From: Pythium myriotylum
Lineage: Eukaryota > Oomycota > Peronosporomycetes > Pythiales > Pythiaceae
Length of the DNA stretch: 64,000 nucleotides
Direction: 5' to 3'
Assembly (NCBI GenBank): GCA_023091665.1
Contig: JALJCQ010000009.1
Coordinates: 3,100,001-3,164,000, forward strand
Each line of letters starts with the position of its first letter. The first letter of the stretch is position 1. A program made the position numbers and the translations under genes. The notes beneath the pieces were generated by a model. It searched no databases and was not told where the DNA came from. It worked only from the letters and a program-made list of their open reading frames with translations. Shown here one piece after another: positions 19,804 to 29,775 of the stretch.

Positions 19804-22178
19804 TTACGTTGAGGTAAAGCTGGTATCCAGTTTGCGGAGAATTTCCAGTTCCTCCTGTGCCGCTATGTACCTCGCGCACTTAAACGACTTGGACGCCACT
19901 ACTCCCTCCCTAGTCGTGGTGAGCGTCACCAAATCCGTTCCGTTGAGGTTCTTGGATACATAAGCGACCTCAGCCTTGGTTAGCATCAAAGTCTCATCCG
20001 TGGACTTCAGGAACGCTGCAAACTTTTCGCATGTGGCACACGGCGACGTCTTGGAATGGATACAGTTCCAGATCCAGTCTGAGTAGTTTTTGCGGCGGTA
20101 GGCATCCATTTCTAACTCAAGGCGGGCCACAACAAGCCCCACAAGAGCCTGGAGATTCGGCGGGTAGGGGCTGCCAAACGATTCGAGAAACGACCGCAAA
20201 ACCGGAACCGCCACGCGCATATAATCGAGTGGATCGATCTTGTTGAGAAGCGCCTCAAGCGTCTCCACAGACGCGGAGTACGCCAGTTGCACCAACTTCA
20301 AGAACGATTCTGACAGCGCCGACGCGTCGTCTCCCCAACATTGGGGGCGGTCGAGTTGTTGGAATGCGACGGCATCGAGCAATGACCGAATCTTAGCGGG
20401 ATCAGTCTCGCCATCGAGCACCGACACAACAAGCCCAACTGCACCGGGTCCGACCAGGCTCGAGTTCGTCGTCAACACATCCACGACCATTTCAACGACC
20501 GCGTCCCATTCGAATTTCGCCACTATACCACGGACTCGTGAGTCCGGCGCGAACCCGTCACACATGCACAGCAAATCCTGTACAGCACGCAGGCTTGACT
20601 GCTTTGCCATTGCCTCCACCAACACGTCCATCACTTCCGGGAATTCACGGCGCGACCACCTCAACATTGAAGCAAGTGCGTGCGCTTCTGTGGGATTTGT
20701 CGCTTCCAACTCGGCCCATCGGGCGAGCGCGGCGTTGGGGTCGCGCTGGAAGTGCCACTTTCATCGAAGCCGCGTTGGCACAACCACGAGGGCCGCTGTT
20801 TTGTACTTCCTCGTATCCTCGGCGCCTTCGTTCCCTGTGTACGGAATGTATCGCGAACTATCGAACTCGATCTTCTTCGCAGTGAAGAATCCCAGAGGCG
20901 CGAGCTCCGATTCCCGGTCAACCTCAACATTATATTTTTCAGAGTACGAGGCCAGATCAAAGAGTGAGATCATCTCGTGTTCATCGACGGAATGGGAGTG
21001 GCGGCCTCGGTAGGGAAGCCACGGGTTGGTAATGTAGACAGTTCCAGCGAGCCTTTCGACGACTCGCAGAACGTGCGGAGACTCTCAGCCACTAGCAAAT
21101 CCTTGTTCTTCAGGTTACTGGCCGAAAGGGCAGCGTGTGTGTACTTGTGGCTTAGCACATACACAAACTTGGTCTTCCGCAGCGTCGCAGGGTTAGTAAT
21201 ATCGAAACCTGAAGGAGACTTGGCGCTGCTCTCGTCCAGTCGACGCTGCTTCGCCCTGTCATCCTGCGCATCGTCGGTTTTGAAGAAGTCGGTCAGCGCG
21301 TTCTCCAACGCTTGATATTGAGGACACTCTCCTTTGAAGTAAGGCAACTCTACAGTTTGGTCTTGAACAGCAATGAGATTATAGGTGAGACACAGTCGGT
21401 AGCCCTCTGGCACTGGCTTCACGTCGTGAGGACAGTCGGCATAGAAAGCCGCGTACTTCACAGTGAACGCACTCTCGCTGGACGGATCCCATGTCTTGCT
21501 TGAGCCGGCAACTTGCGTAGATGGATCGTGGACGATCAGCTCCCCGCCACTGAATGCACCAGGCATCACAATCACTAGCGTCCCAAACATCCCGTTCTCT
21601 TTCTCGCTGTCCTGATGGCGCTCAAATTTGCCGCCCGTTTCGTACAACAGCATCTTGTACAGCTTTGCGTGCACTTTCACATCGTTTTGCACCCCCATAC
21701 GATCGCAAAGAGACGCCGCCAGCTCGTCCACAAATCGCTGCCACACTGGATTCTCGACGCAAAACTGGCCCAACGACAGCTCCCACGTGTTGCGCACTTG
21801 AGTGTCGACGAGAGTCTTCTCCTCGAGGCCATAGGGCGCCAAATGGCATTTGTCGATAACTTTCTTGGCTGCATGGTCATCTAATGGCAGTGAAACCCCA
21901 CCAAGCCCGTCAACGACGAGGCCCGGGGAGGGGAACGTGTCGCTCGAACCAGAGACAACAAAGTCACCCGGCGGCTCCACGTTGGCAATGGCCGCGGCCA
22001 CCGCCTTCAGTTTGTCCGTGTACGTGCATGTGTCTTCTTCGTCGCTTCCTTCTTCCTCCTCTTCCTCCTCTTTCTCCTCTTCCTTTTCTTCCCTCTCTTC
22101 CTCTTCTTTTCCCCCACTCGACTTGTCGCTGTCTTGTTCGTTCTCCTTCTGCTTCGAGTACACCATCGATTTTACCAT
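19804..22178 (-). pseudogene. 2OG-Fe(II) oxygenase-like gene with frameshift and in-frame stop
   Basis: The frame from 22178 encodes a Glu-rich low-complexity N-terminus (about 22030-22110) followed by a prolyl-hydroxylase-type 2-oxoglutarate/iron dioxygenase domain. The iron triad is visible as HQD (21610-21618) and a distal His in CPHDVKPVPEGYRLCL (His codon 21426-21428), with the Arg for 2OG. Two lesions follow. Near 21083-21087 coding sense moves to another frame, consistent with a 2-base slip in a GA repeat. That frame then meets TGA at 20761-20763 and continues to 19804. No GT-AG pair of normal intron length removes either break. The catalytic domain lies upstream of both, so a truncated but active enzyme is possible, and an assembly error cannot be excluded. 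The downstream 300 codons look like a substrate or partner-binding tail typical of large fungal/oomycete relatives. Confidence 0.6.
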
Positions 22179-22189
22179 GGTCGAGAGCC

Positions 22190-22205
22190 AAACTTGCACA
22201 ATGAA
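22190..22205 (-). promoter_or_regulatory. Probable oomycete core promoter of the 2OG oxygenase gene
   Basis: The minus strand reads TTCATTGTGCAAGTTT, fitting the TCATT...CA(A/T) core promoter pattern, 12 bases before the ATG. Confidence 0.4.
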
Positions 22206-22464
22206 AAAGCCCCGAGTGCATCGGAAGCCCTCGGTCTCGTCCCGTCACCACCTTTCTCTCCGTTTTCTCTTCGGAAGTCTCTCGGAAACTCCATCACCAC
22301 AACTAAAGTTTAGTACCACGTTCCTCCCTCTACAACAGATTCCTCTCTCTAAACCAGCCCGCCCACACGATGTACCCTGTCGCAGAAGGTTACGCAAGCG
22401 TACCCTCCGTGTACCCCTCCTCCTCCCCTCCGTCACGCCGGACCCTCGTCACTCCGTCATCGCC

Positions 22465-23614
22465 ATGAGCCACCTCCTCGATCCGTCCAAGCTGCGCTCG
22501 CTGCTGCCGCTGCTGCGCGAGAACCTCGCGGCGCTCGCGGCCGCCAAGCCCGTGAGCCGTCTCCCGGAGCCTGTAATATTATCTGCATCTTGACGGTCTC
22601 ACTTTGCACGGTCTCACTTACGACTCTTTCTCTCTCTTGGAATCTCGACGCAGGGCGCCGCCGTGGCCGCTGTCTTCCGCTGGAAAGAGCGCGAGCGACG
22701 CACGCTCGAGCTGCTCTTCATCCGCCGCAGCATCAACGAGCGCGACACGTGGAGCGGCCAAGTGGCGTTCCCGGGCGGCCGACGCCAGAAGAAGCAGGCC
22801 AGCGCGCTCGCCCAGGCCGGCGCGGCTGCGACCGAGTGGGAGACCCCACTCGAGACGGCCACGCGCGAGACCATGGAGGAGATCGGACTCGACCTGAATT
22901 TGCCGTACGATTCGTGGGAAAGAGAGAGACGAAGATGTCGCTGGAGAGGCTGACTGCTGTCGTCAATTGTGTTAGGCACGTCCACTGGATCGGCCGCCTG
23001 CCGACGCTGCAGACCCATATCCGCACATTCTACGTGGGCACAGAAGGTCGGTCGACTTGGCTGTTGTTTGGATCAGTGTCTTATACTTACGAAGTCGCGT
23101 GTTGGCAGTGTTCTTCATCGACGAGACTGCTGACGCGGACGAGTTCGTACCGGTGATTCAGGACTCGGAGATCGCCGACGTCTTCTGGGTGGACGTCCAG
23201 GAGCTCTTCAACCCGGTGCGGTACCGGCCGTACGTCTGGATGATCGAGGATCTCATACCTGCCACGCGCACGTACCCGGCCATCAAAAGTGTCATCAAGA
23301 CCGTGCTGGGCGATCTCCAGTTCGGGTCCATCTACCTTCCGCGCCCCACACACCCACCGCCGGACGACGACCCGGCGCCGCGTGGCAAGTACGACTTCAT
23401 CCTCTGGGGGCTCACCATGCGCATGGTCACCGACTTGTTTATGGTCGCGGGCAGCCCGCTGCCCATGGACACAGACGTCCGGCCCCACTTCCAGTCCAAG
23501 CGTATCGGTGATCTCTTCCTCTTCGCCTACCGACAGCCCAAGAAGGCGCTGCAGCGAGGCCTCGCGGTCGCTGCGGCATGCACAGCCGTTGGCTTCATCG
23601 GGAGCAGATTATAG
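22465..23614 (+). CDS. Nudix hydrolase, coenzyme A diphosphatase (NUDT7/NUDT8) type
   Basis: Four exons, 22465-22551, 22654-22913, 22976-23046 and 23109-23614, joined by consistent GT-AG introns, give a 307-residue protein. It carries the CoA-pyrophosphatase signature around residues 50-71 (LLFIRRS, then WSGQVAFPGG) and a Nudix box ending RETMEEIGLDL at about 100-110. The stretch between the GG and the Nudix box is about a dozen residues longer than usual. Family members hydrolyse CoA, acyl-CoA or related dinucleotides to phosphopantetheine products. The last 18 residues are hydrophobic after a basic patch (KKALQRGLAVAAACTAVGF), suggesting a tail-anchored form, perhaps on mitochondria or peroxisomes. 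It is head-to-head with the 2OG oxygenase gene (286 bases between ATGs), and its stop lies 64 bases from that of the MAP kinase gene. Confidence 0.85.
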
Positions 23615-23678
23615 AGAATCTCATCTTGTCTCTCGTCTCTCTATACACCGTATTATCTTCATATTTCTGTCTAACACT

Positions 23679-26600
23679 CTAGGCAATGCCCGCTCGAGCA
23701 CTCCGAGGAGACGTTTCAATCTGCTGCTGTCGCTCTCTTTCCTGGGCCTCCACGTCCTGTAGCCGCTGCTGTTCCTGCATGTACGCATCCAGCTCTTCCT
23801 GGGCTTCTGGGTGAAAGTGGCAAACGTCCTCAAATATCAGGCGACGCAACGTTTCCTTGTCCAGATTCTTTTTCACACCATTTTCAATCTCGAACGAAAA
23901 GTCGAAGGCCCCACTTGCGGTCGATTCCATCTCTTCCTTGCGGTAGGCAGCAAGGAACGGGTGTGCAAGAGCGTCTTCTACCGAGATTCGCTTGCGTGGA
24001 TCAAACTCCAGCAGCTTGGACATGAGATCCAGTGCGTCCGGAGGGGCCGTCGGGCACACTGTCGAAAGGCTCTTGGGTGAGTGCTTGGCCTGTTTCAGCA
24101 TCCATCGCTTCGCCTTGGGGTTGGTGATAAAGCCAAGGTCCTCCGGGGTCGCCGGTGAGCCCACAAGCTGCAAGATGAGGTTGAGTTGGTGGACGTGATC
24201 GTGGCCCGGGAAGAGCGGCTTTCGCGTAAACATCTCGGCGAGGATGCAGCCTACAGACCAAACATCAATTGCGGGTGCGTACTTGCTCGCTAGCAACAGT
24301 TCGGGAGACCGGTACCACCGAGTGACAACGTACTCGGTGAGAGCCTGCTCCATCGTCTTCTCGCCTTCTTGGACGTCGATACCTCTCGCCAGCCCGAAGT
24401 CGCAGATCTTGACAAAGCAGTCGCGGTTGATGAGGATGTTGGACGGCTTGATGTCCCGATGGATGATTCGCGCCGAGTGAATGTACCGGAGCCCGCAGAG
24501 CATCTGATACATAATATACGCAATATGGTCGGGCGAGAGGACTTCCTGCGAGTTGATCACGCGGTGCAGGTCAGTTTCCATCAGATCGGTGACGATGTAC
24601 GTGTCGTCGAAAGTTTTCAGTGACGGCGGACGCATCAGGTCAATCACTGTTAGAACGTTCGGATGTGTAAGGTGTCGCATGAGTCGGATCTCGCGCACAA
24701 TGCGCTTAGCGTCAACAAGGTCGTCAAAGGTCTTGGGAATATTTTTGATCGCGACCGAGTTGCCGGTGATCTGGTCGCTCGCAGCGATCACAACACCGTA
24801 CGCACCGTGGCCGATTGCACGGATTAGCTGATACCGTGTGTACACGCGGAACTTTGTCGACGCAACTGTGAATGTGTACATTTCCTGCGGCACGATGGTT
24901 TGTGTGGGTACGTTGCTAGCCTCCTCGCTACTCGAAGAATTTGAAGACTTGCCACTTCTTCGTGAAGACTTTTTCCCGCTACTGGAACCTCGATTAGCCA
25001 AAGTGTCAGCAGACTCTTTCTTCGAGCCAACTAAGAGCGAAGATGTCGACTGAGACCGCTTCTCCAACTGAACTTTTTGTTTAGCCTCGGTTTCCTCGTG
25101 GAGAGCAAGTAACCGGTCGAAACTCTTACGATGACGTGGTGTACGAGCAACATGCGTCACAGATCCTTGAGCATCTTCGGTGACCTCAAGTTCTTCCGTG
25201 TACGGCAGGAAGCTGATGCTCAATTGTATCCTGCCGCAAGTGGACCCGTCTTTCTCAGTTACATCCGTACTACTGCTGGCGACCGAGCTGCGTTTGTTGG
25301 GCGACGAAGAACTGTTGAAGAGCTCAGGTTTGCGCAGATCGTACCATTTGGGGATCGCACACGATGCCATCTCTTCCTCGGTACCCGTGGAGAGCACGAG
25401 ATGCTGTGCAAGGTTAACTTTGGCGCATCCAATCAGCTCGTCGCCAATCATGCTCATTTGCCAGACCTCGAGAAAGAGGCACGTGCTTGTGCCGGGTACT
25501 GCGCCCGAATACTGGATGCTCAATGTCTCAGCCCAGCGCGGGTTCGGTCCCGTACTCGCCTTGCTCATCGTCGTCGAGTAGACGCGGCTCGAGCCGTTCT
25601 GGATGAGCGACTTGTGGGCCATTGCGGCCTTGAGCATGAGATGCGGGAAGCCGTTGAGCCCGATGACGACCTTGACATCAGCCGAGCTAGGCAATAGTTT
25701 CTTCTTGCGCAGCTGGCGACCGCTGATGCACACGACACGGATCTCGCCCGGCGGACAAGTCGCGAGGCTTTCTTCTTGCTCATGGGGTAGCTCGAGCGAC
25801 GGGCCTTCGGTCTGTACAGCGAACGCTACGGCGGCTGCGACTTTGTCGGCGATTATGTTGATGTGGCTGATGCGACCGTCGGCCTCGAAGCGCAGCTCGT
25901 GCTTCCACAGGTGACGGAACTTGCGGCCGTTGAGGCTGTTACGGATGGTCTCCCAACCCGTGACCACGGCGAGGTCGCCGCTGCGAGCCATGTTGTCGAT
26001 GCTGTACTGGGTCACGTCCATGCCAGCGTGCATATCAGTAAAATAGCAAAGCGCACCGGCACGGCCTCGGTACTCGCCAGCGACGGGCACGGACGGCGGG
26101 TAGTTGCTCGAGATCGCCACGTTCGGATGGAGGCACGGCAGCAGGTCGGCAAAGTTGCCCTTGCGGCCCTGGATCCATCCCCAGGCGTCGTAGAACTGCA
26201 CAAGGTTCACGGCGATGGGTGCGCCCACGAGCGTCTTGGCGATCATGCCGGGCGGCAGCAGCCGCCACATGGCCGCCATGGTCAGCGAGCTGTACTCGGC
26301 GAGCGCCGAGGTCTTGTTCTTGGGCTTGTCGAGCTCTCGCTGCTGGTCCAGCGCGGCCTGGAGCAGGTGGATCCACACGACGCGCTCGATCTCGGTCTCG
26401 ACCGCGAGGTGGAGGGGCTGCTTGCGCTCGGCCACCGACACGCTGAAGCCGTGCGCGCGCCCGGCGTGTTCCTTGCTCACGGCCGTGACCGTGAGGTAGT
26501 GCTTCTTGTCGCCGACCGCGATCTTGGTCTTGGTCGACTCGCCCTTGACCGGCACGGCGGGCGGCGCGCTCATGGGCGTCGTGCCGTGGAACGTGGCGAC

Positions 26601-26981
26601 GCGCTGCGAGTTGCTGCGGCGCGCCGAGTGCGGCGGCGAGCCGATGGGCAGGCGCACGCGCACAGTCTTCTCTTCGAGGCTCTGCGCCTCGACGTACTTG
26701 GTCTTGGACTCGTAGAAGCGCAGCCAGCGGCCGTCCATGGTCGCGAAGGCCTCTTCCCAGCGCGGCAGCCAGTCGCCCTTGCGGCGCACGAAGCCTTCCC
26801 AGAGGATCGGGATGAGCTTCATGCGAGCCTTGTCGACCGCGAGCGTCGCCTTCATGGTCTCTTCCGTCATGGTTCCGACGCCCCCAGAGGCCGCCGAGGC
26901 CGCGTTCGAAAGCGGAGGCGACGCCGCGTGCACTGGGACCACGCTCGGCAGCGCGCCGTCGCTCGGGGCCGCGCGATCCAT
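23679..26981 (-). CDS. MAP kinase with N-terminal PH-like, NTF2/SnoaL-like and C2-like regions
   Basis: Single-exon gene for an 1100-residue protein. Residues about 57-215 resemble a PH domain (WEGFVRRKGDWLPRW opening, closing Trp helix) interrupted by a Ser/Pro insertion. Residues about 255-395 look like an NTF2/SnoaL fold. Residues about 405-595 look like a C2 domain split by a Ser-rich loop. After a Ser/Lys-rich linker, residues 717-1013 are a complete MAP kinase domain: glycine loop GHGAYG, Lys746 in VAIK, HRDIKPSN at about 841, DFG at 861-863, and activation lip LTEYVVTRWYRSPE with TEY at about 882-884. The tail is charged and Gln-rich. TEY identifies the ERK-like class, which would act in phosphorelay downstream of a MAPKK; the N-terminal modules suggest membrane or lipid recruitment. 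Canonical MAP kinases are 350-450 residues and lack these modules. No lesion is seen. Confidence 0.9.
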   Translation of the reverse strand: MDRAAPSDGALPSVVPVHAASPPLSNAASAASGGVGTMTEETMKATLAVDKARMKLIPILWEGFVRRKGDWLPRWEEAFATMDGRWLRFYESKTKYVEAQSLEEKTVRVRLPIGSPPHSARRSNSQRVATFHGTTPMSAPPAVPVKGESTKTKIAVGDKKHYLTVTAVSKEHAGRAHGFSVSVAERKQPLHLAVETEIERVVWIHLLQAALDQQRELDKPKNKTSALAEYSSLTMAAMWRLLPPGMIAKTLVGAPIAVNLVQFYDAWGWIQGRKGNFADLLPCLHPNVAISSNYPPSVPVAGEYRGRAGALCYFTDMHAGMDVTQYSIDNMARSGDLAVVTGWETIRNSLNGRKFRHLWKHELRFEADGRISHINIIADKVAAAVAFAVQTEGPSLELPHEQEESLATCPPGEIRVVCISGRQLRKKKLLPSSADVKVVIGLNGFPHLMLKAAMAHKSLIQNGSSRVYSTTMSKASTGPNPRWAETLSIQYSGAVPGTSTCLFLEVWQMSMIGDELIGCAKVNLAQHLVLSTGTEEEMASCAIPKWYDLRKPELFNSSSSPNKRSSVASSSTDVTEKDGSTCGRIQLSISFLPYTEELEVTEDAQGSVTHVARTPRHRKSFDRLLALHEETEAKQKVQLEKRSQSTSSLLVGSKKESADTLANRGSSSGKKSSRRSGKSSNSSSSEEASNVPTQTIVPQEMYTFTVASTKFRVYTRYQLIRAIGHGAYGVVIAASDQITGNSVAIKNIPKTFDDLVDAKRIVREIRLMRHLTHPNVLTVIDLMRPPSLKTFDDTYIVTDLMETDLHRVINSQEVLSPDHIAYIMYQMLCGLRYIHSARIIHRDIKPSNILINRDCFVKICDFGLARGIDVQEGEKTMEQALTEYVVTRWYRSPELLLASKYAPAIDVWSVGCILAEMFTRKPLFPGHDHVHQLNLILQLVGSPATPEDLGFITNPKAKRWMLKQAKHSPKSLSTVCPTAPPDALDLMSKLLEFDPRKRISVEDALAHPFLAAYRKEEMESTASGAFDFSFEIENGVKKNLDKETLRRLIFEDVCHFHPEAQEELDAYMQEQQRLQDVEAQERERQQQIETSPRSARAGIA

Positions 26982-29734
26982 CGCTGCTCGCGCGCTTCAA
27001 GGCAGCCGAGGCGCCGTCGCGTCGGCCGGGGTGGCTTCTTGTATCAGTTTCGCCGGCCTGGCTAAGCTAGGGCTTGTATAGGGGATATCAACAGTAGTAA
27101 TACTGGATGCCATCGTGTACCACGATTATGGTACAGTCAAGAAACAAGGGATCTTCGGGACCAGAGCGGTCCCGAACTATGGGAATGTGTGGATGATTCG
27201 GGATCGTCGCTCTTCCGTTCTAGGGGTCGGGGAGACTCCACGAAAAGATCTTCGTTCTCAGAAATATGGCTACGATTTGATCGTCCACCCCTACCCCTTC
27301 TAACCGTCACGGGTCTCGCGAATTTGGACGACGCAGCAGACAAGGCCGGCCGCCGTCCGTGCTCCTCCTCCTCCTGGTGCTGAGACCCCGGGTCGTCCTG
27401 GTTGCCGAGACCTCCTTGGCGTCTCTGTCTCCAGTCGCCACGGTGGTTAGCATCGCGTGGATTGTCGAATTCCGAGAGCGTTTCGCATTCACGGATTCAT
27501 CGAAGGCTGCGAGGTGCTCCATGTTCATGATGGTTGCAATTGGTGCCATCCATTCTTGTCACAGTTTCTTCGGCTGCCTGTGAGCTCTTGAAGTGGCGAC
27601 GGGAAACTCTTCCCGGAGGATCGCAGGCGGGGTGTCCACAAAGCGGCCGAATCGGCAGTTGAGTCTGTTGATGGCTGTCCCCGTGGGGCCTCGCCTCTGT
27701 CGACAATGTGGGACAAAGCACCTTGAGCTCGAAAAAGTGCGGGGCGGGCTCGAAGTGTATTCTTCCCAGGATCAGGAATTGGTAGGAAAGACTCGGGCAC
27801 CAAAGCAGGCTGCTTAGTAGACGGTGTTGGTGCACGCGTATGAACTAGAATCCGGATAGCCCGAGGTTTGGCGCTAAATGTGTAATGTGCTGTCACGCTT
27901 GGGGGGAAGGCTGAGCCAGGAGCTGTCTGGCTTGGAGGATTTGTAGCATTCCTTGCGCGTGGTCATGATCATCACGCTGTGGTGCTTGTGGTTCTCGTCA
28001 GAAACAGTGCGATTGCAGAGCTGGACTGGTCAACGAGCTGAACCGGATGCGCCATCAACTTCTTCGCGACAGGCTGCAGACAGACTCTGCGATGGCTGCG
28101 CTCGAGCTGCGGGGAGTTCCAGCAAGCACCACGATGTTCAGAGATCGGGGAGAGCATCATTGGCCAGAACCAGATGATTTATTAGTCCATGCTGCGCTGG
28201 ACCGAACTGCTTCAGCTCTCTGCTTGCGGTGTCCAGCCTCTAGTTCAAGCGGATCTTTCCGTTTTTCGTTTGCTGGATCTCGTCGACGCGCAGCGACGAA
28301 CTATTTTCGAAGGCTGGCGCCATGTGCATCGCACCCAACACCGCACCTGCAGTTGATGGGCCCGCGCAGTTTACCGTTGACGAAGGAGGATGCGAGGGTC
28401 TTTTCGAGGCGATCTTGCTGTGTAACACAGCCTGCCGTGGGTGGATGAGTGGAAGGCGCTGTCCCCGAGCATGACTGACCTTCAACGCGTGGCGTCCTGA
28501 AAAGATAGGGTGACATTTCCTACTCAGCACTGTACTCATATCGCAGAACTCCTGCACCGTCCACTCGAACCTTTGACTGCTGTCACCCGAGTCACTCAAT
28601 CGATGCGGAACACAGAGAGCCGACTCGCCTTCGACAGGCCTGAACGGCCTCTATGGCAATCCAATCGCACGCCGAACCGACGACCGACGCGACGTGTACT
28701 TAGTACCAGTATCGCAACCATGTTGGCGAAGCTCGCGATCTCGCGACTCTGTGTATCAGTTGTCGAGGGAAAAACTTTTCCTCGAGTGTCAACGGCATTT
28801 CGCGGAGACTGTCGAGGCGGATGGGCGGACAGCCTCGTTGACACGCCGAGACTTCGCGGTCAGGTCTTGGCTTGAGCTAGAACTTGAGCTCTTCACAAGA
28901 GTGGGCCCAGGCATCAGATGCAGAGGCCCGGTGTCCACATTTCCACCAACCTGCTGACGTCTTGGACGACCGACTCTGCCAGAACGCGCTCGGATTGGTG
29001 CATATCCAACCCTACCCCGCGATCTACCGCGATCTTCCAGGGTCGGGCGGCTAGGGTAGGCTTCGGGGATCGCTGCGACCCTCCGTCTGAGTACGCACAA
29101 ATAAGATCCCTTCTCCACATGGCCGCGAGCTCGAGCGCTCTTGACGGGGTTCATATCGATTTCTAGAGGTCATTTTCCCTCAACATCCATATTTGCATAG
29201 ATCAATTTCACTTGTCCATGCAACATGCAAAGACGCCCATGGCCCAGGGTGCCCATCCCGTCACGTCTGCACGAATAATCGAACCCCTGGTCTCTGCGCA
29301 TGGCGGCCTCGCTCTCTCCACGGGGACCCATGGCGCTCCTCCGCCGTGGAGGTGACGCCTCCTCTTCTCTGCTCAGATGGCCTCCGCGCCTCGCCGCGGG
29401 CGAGCGTCACCGGTCACTTTGCAACTTTCGCTCCCGTTTCGAGGAACGATCGATCCTTCGCGGGGGATCCGCTCTACCTACTCGGCTCATTCTCGCGCGC
29501 GCGTCGCTTCCGGTGAGTGCTTCGTCGCAGACGACTCGCGGCGCCTCGCGAACCGCCGTTGGAGAGGCAAGGATTCCGCTCATGCTGACTGGTGGGCTCT
29601 GCGGCATGCAAACAGGCGCCCTCTCTCCCCCTTTTTTCTCTCGACTTGAAGCTGTACGCACCGCTGGCGTGAAACGTACCTCCTCCTCCAGCTCGCGGAT
29701 CGGATCCGAGCGGGCGACGAAACAACCCTCCAAA
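26982..29734. other. Gene-poor 2.75 kb region
   Basis: No supported gene. All open frames are short (at most about 160 codons), overlap in several phases and show no domain. Around 29200-29700 it is rich in C/T and CG runs, as expected of promoter or 5' leader DNA for the poly(A) polymerase gene. No tRNA-like or transposon signature was recognised. Confidence 0.5.
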
Positions 29735-29750
29735 GCCATTCATCCATTTG
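29735..29750 (+). promoter_or_regulatory. Possible oomycete core promoter of the poly(A) polymerase gene
   Basis: Reads GCCATTCATCCATTTG, an approximate match to the oomycete initiator plus flanking element, 26 bases before the ATG. Confidence 0.4.
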
Positions 29751-29775
29751 CACAGATCCTCGCGCGCGCGCCGGG

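Noticed and set aside
22019..22110. Glu-codon repeat in the 2OG gene as a separate microsatellite locus
   Set aside because: It is in frame as a Glu-rich stretch of the protein; the same applies to the acidic run at 47455-47540.
25863..27065. 400-codon frame antisense to the N-terminal half of the MAP kinase
   Set aside because: His/Arg/Gly-rich shadow of a GC-rich gene whose sense translation has convincing domains.
26982..29775. Possible small secreted effectors, tRNA genes or transposon remnants in the gene-poor stretch
   Set aside because: No signal peptide plus RXLR-type motif, no tRNA arm pattern and no terminal repeats could be identified by reading.
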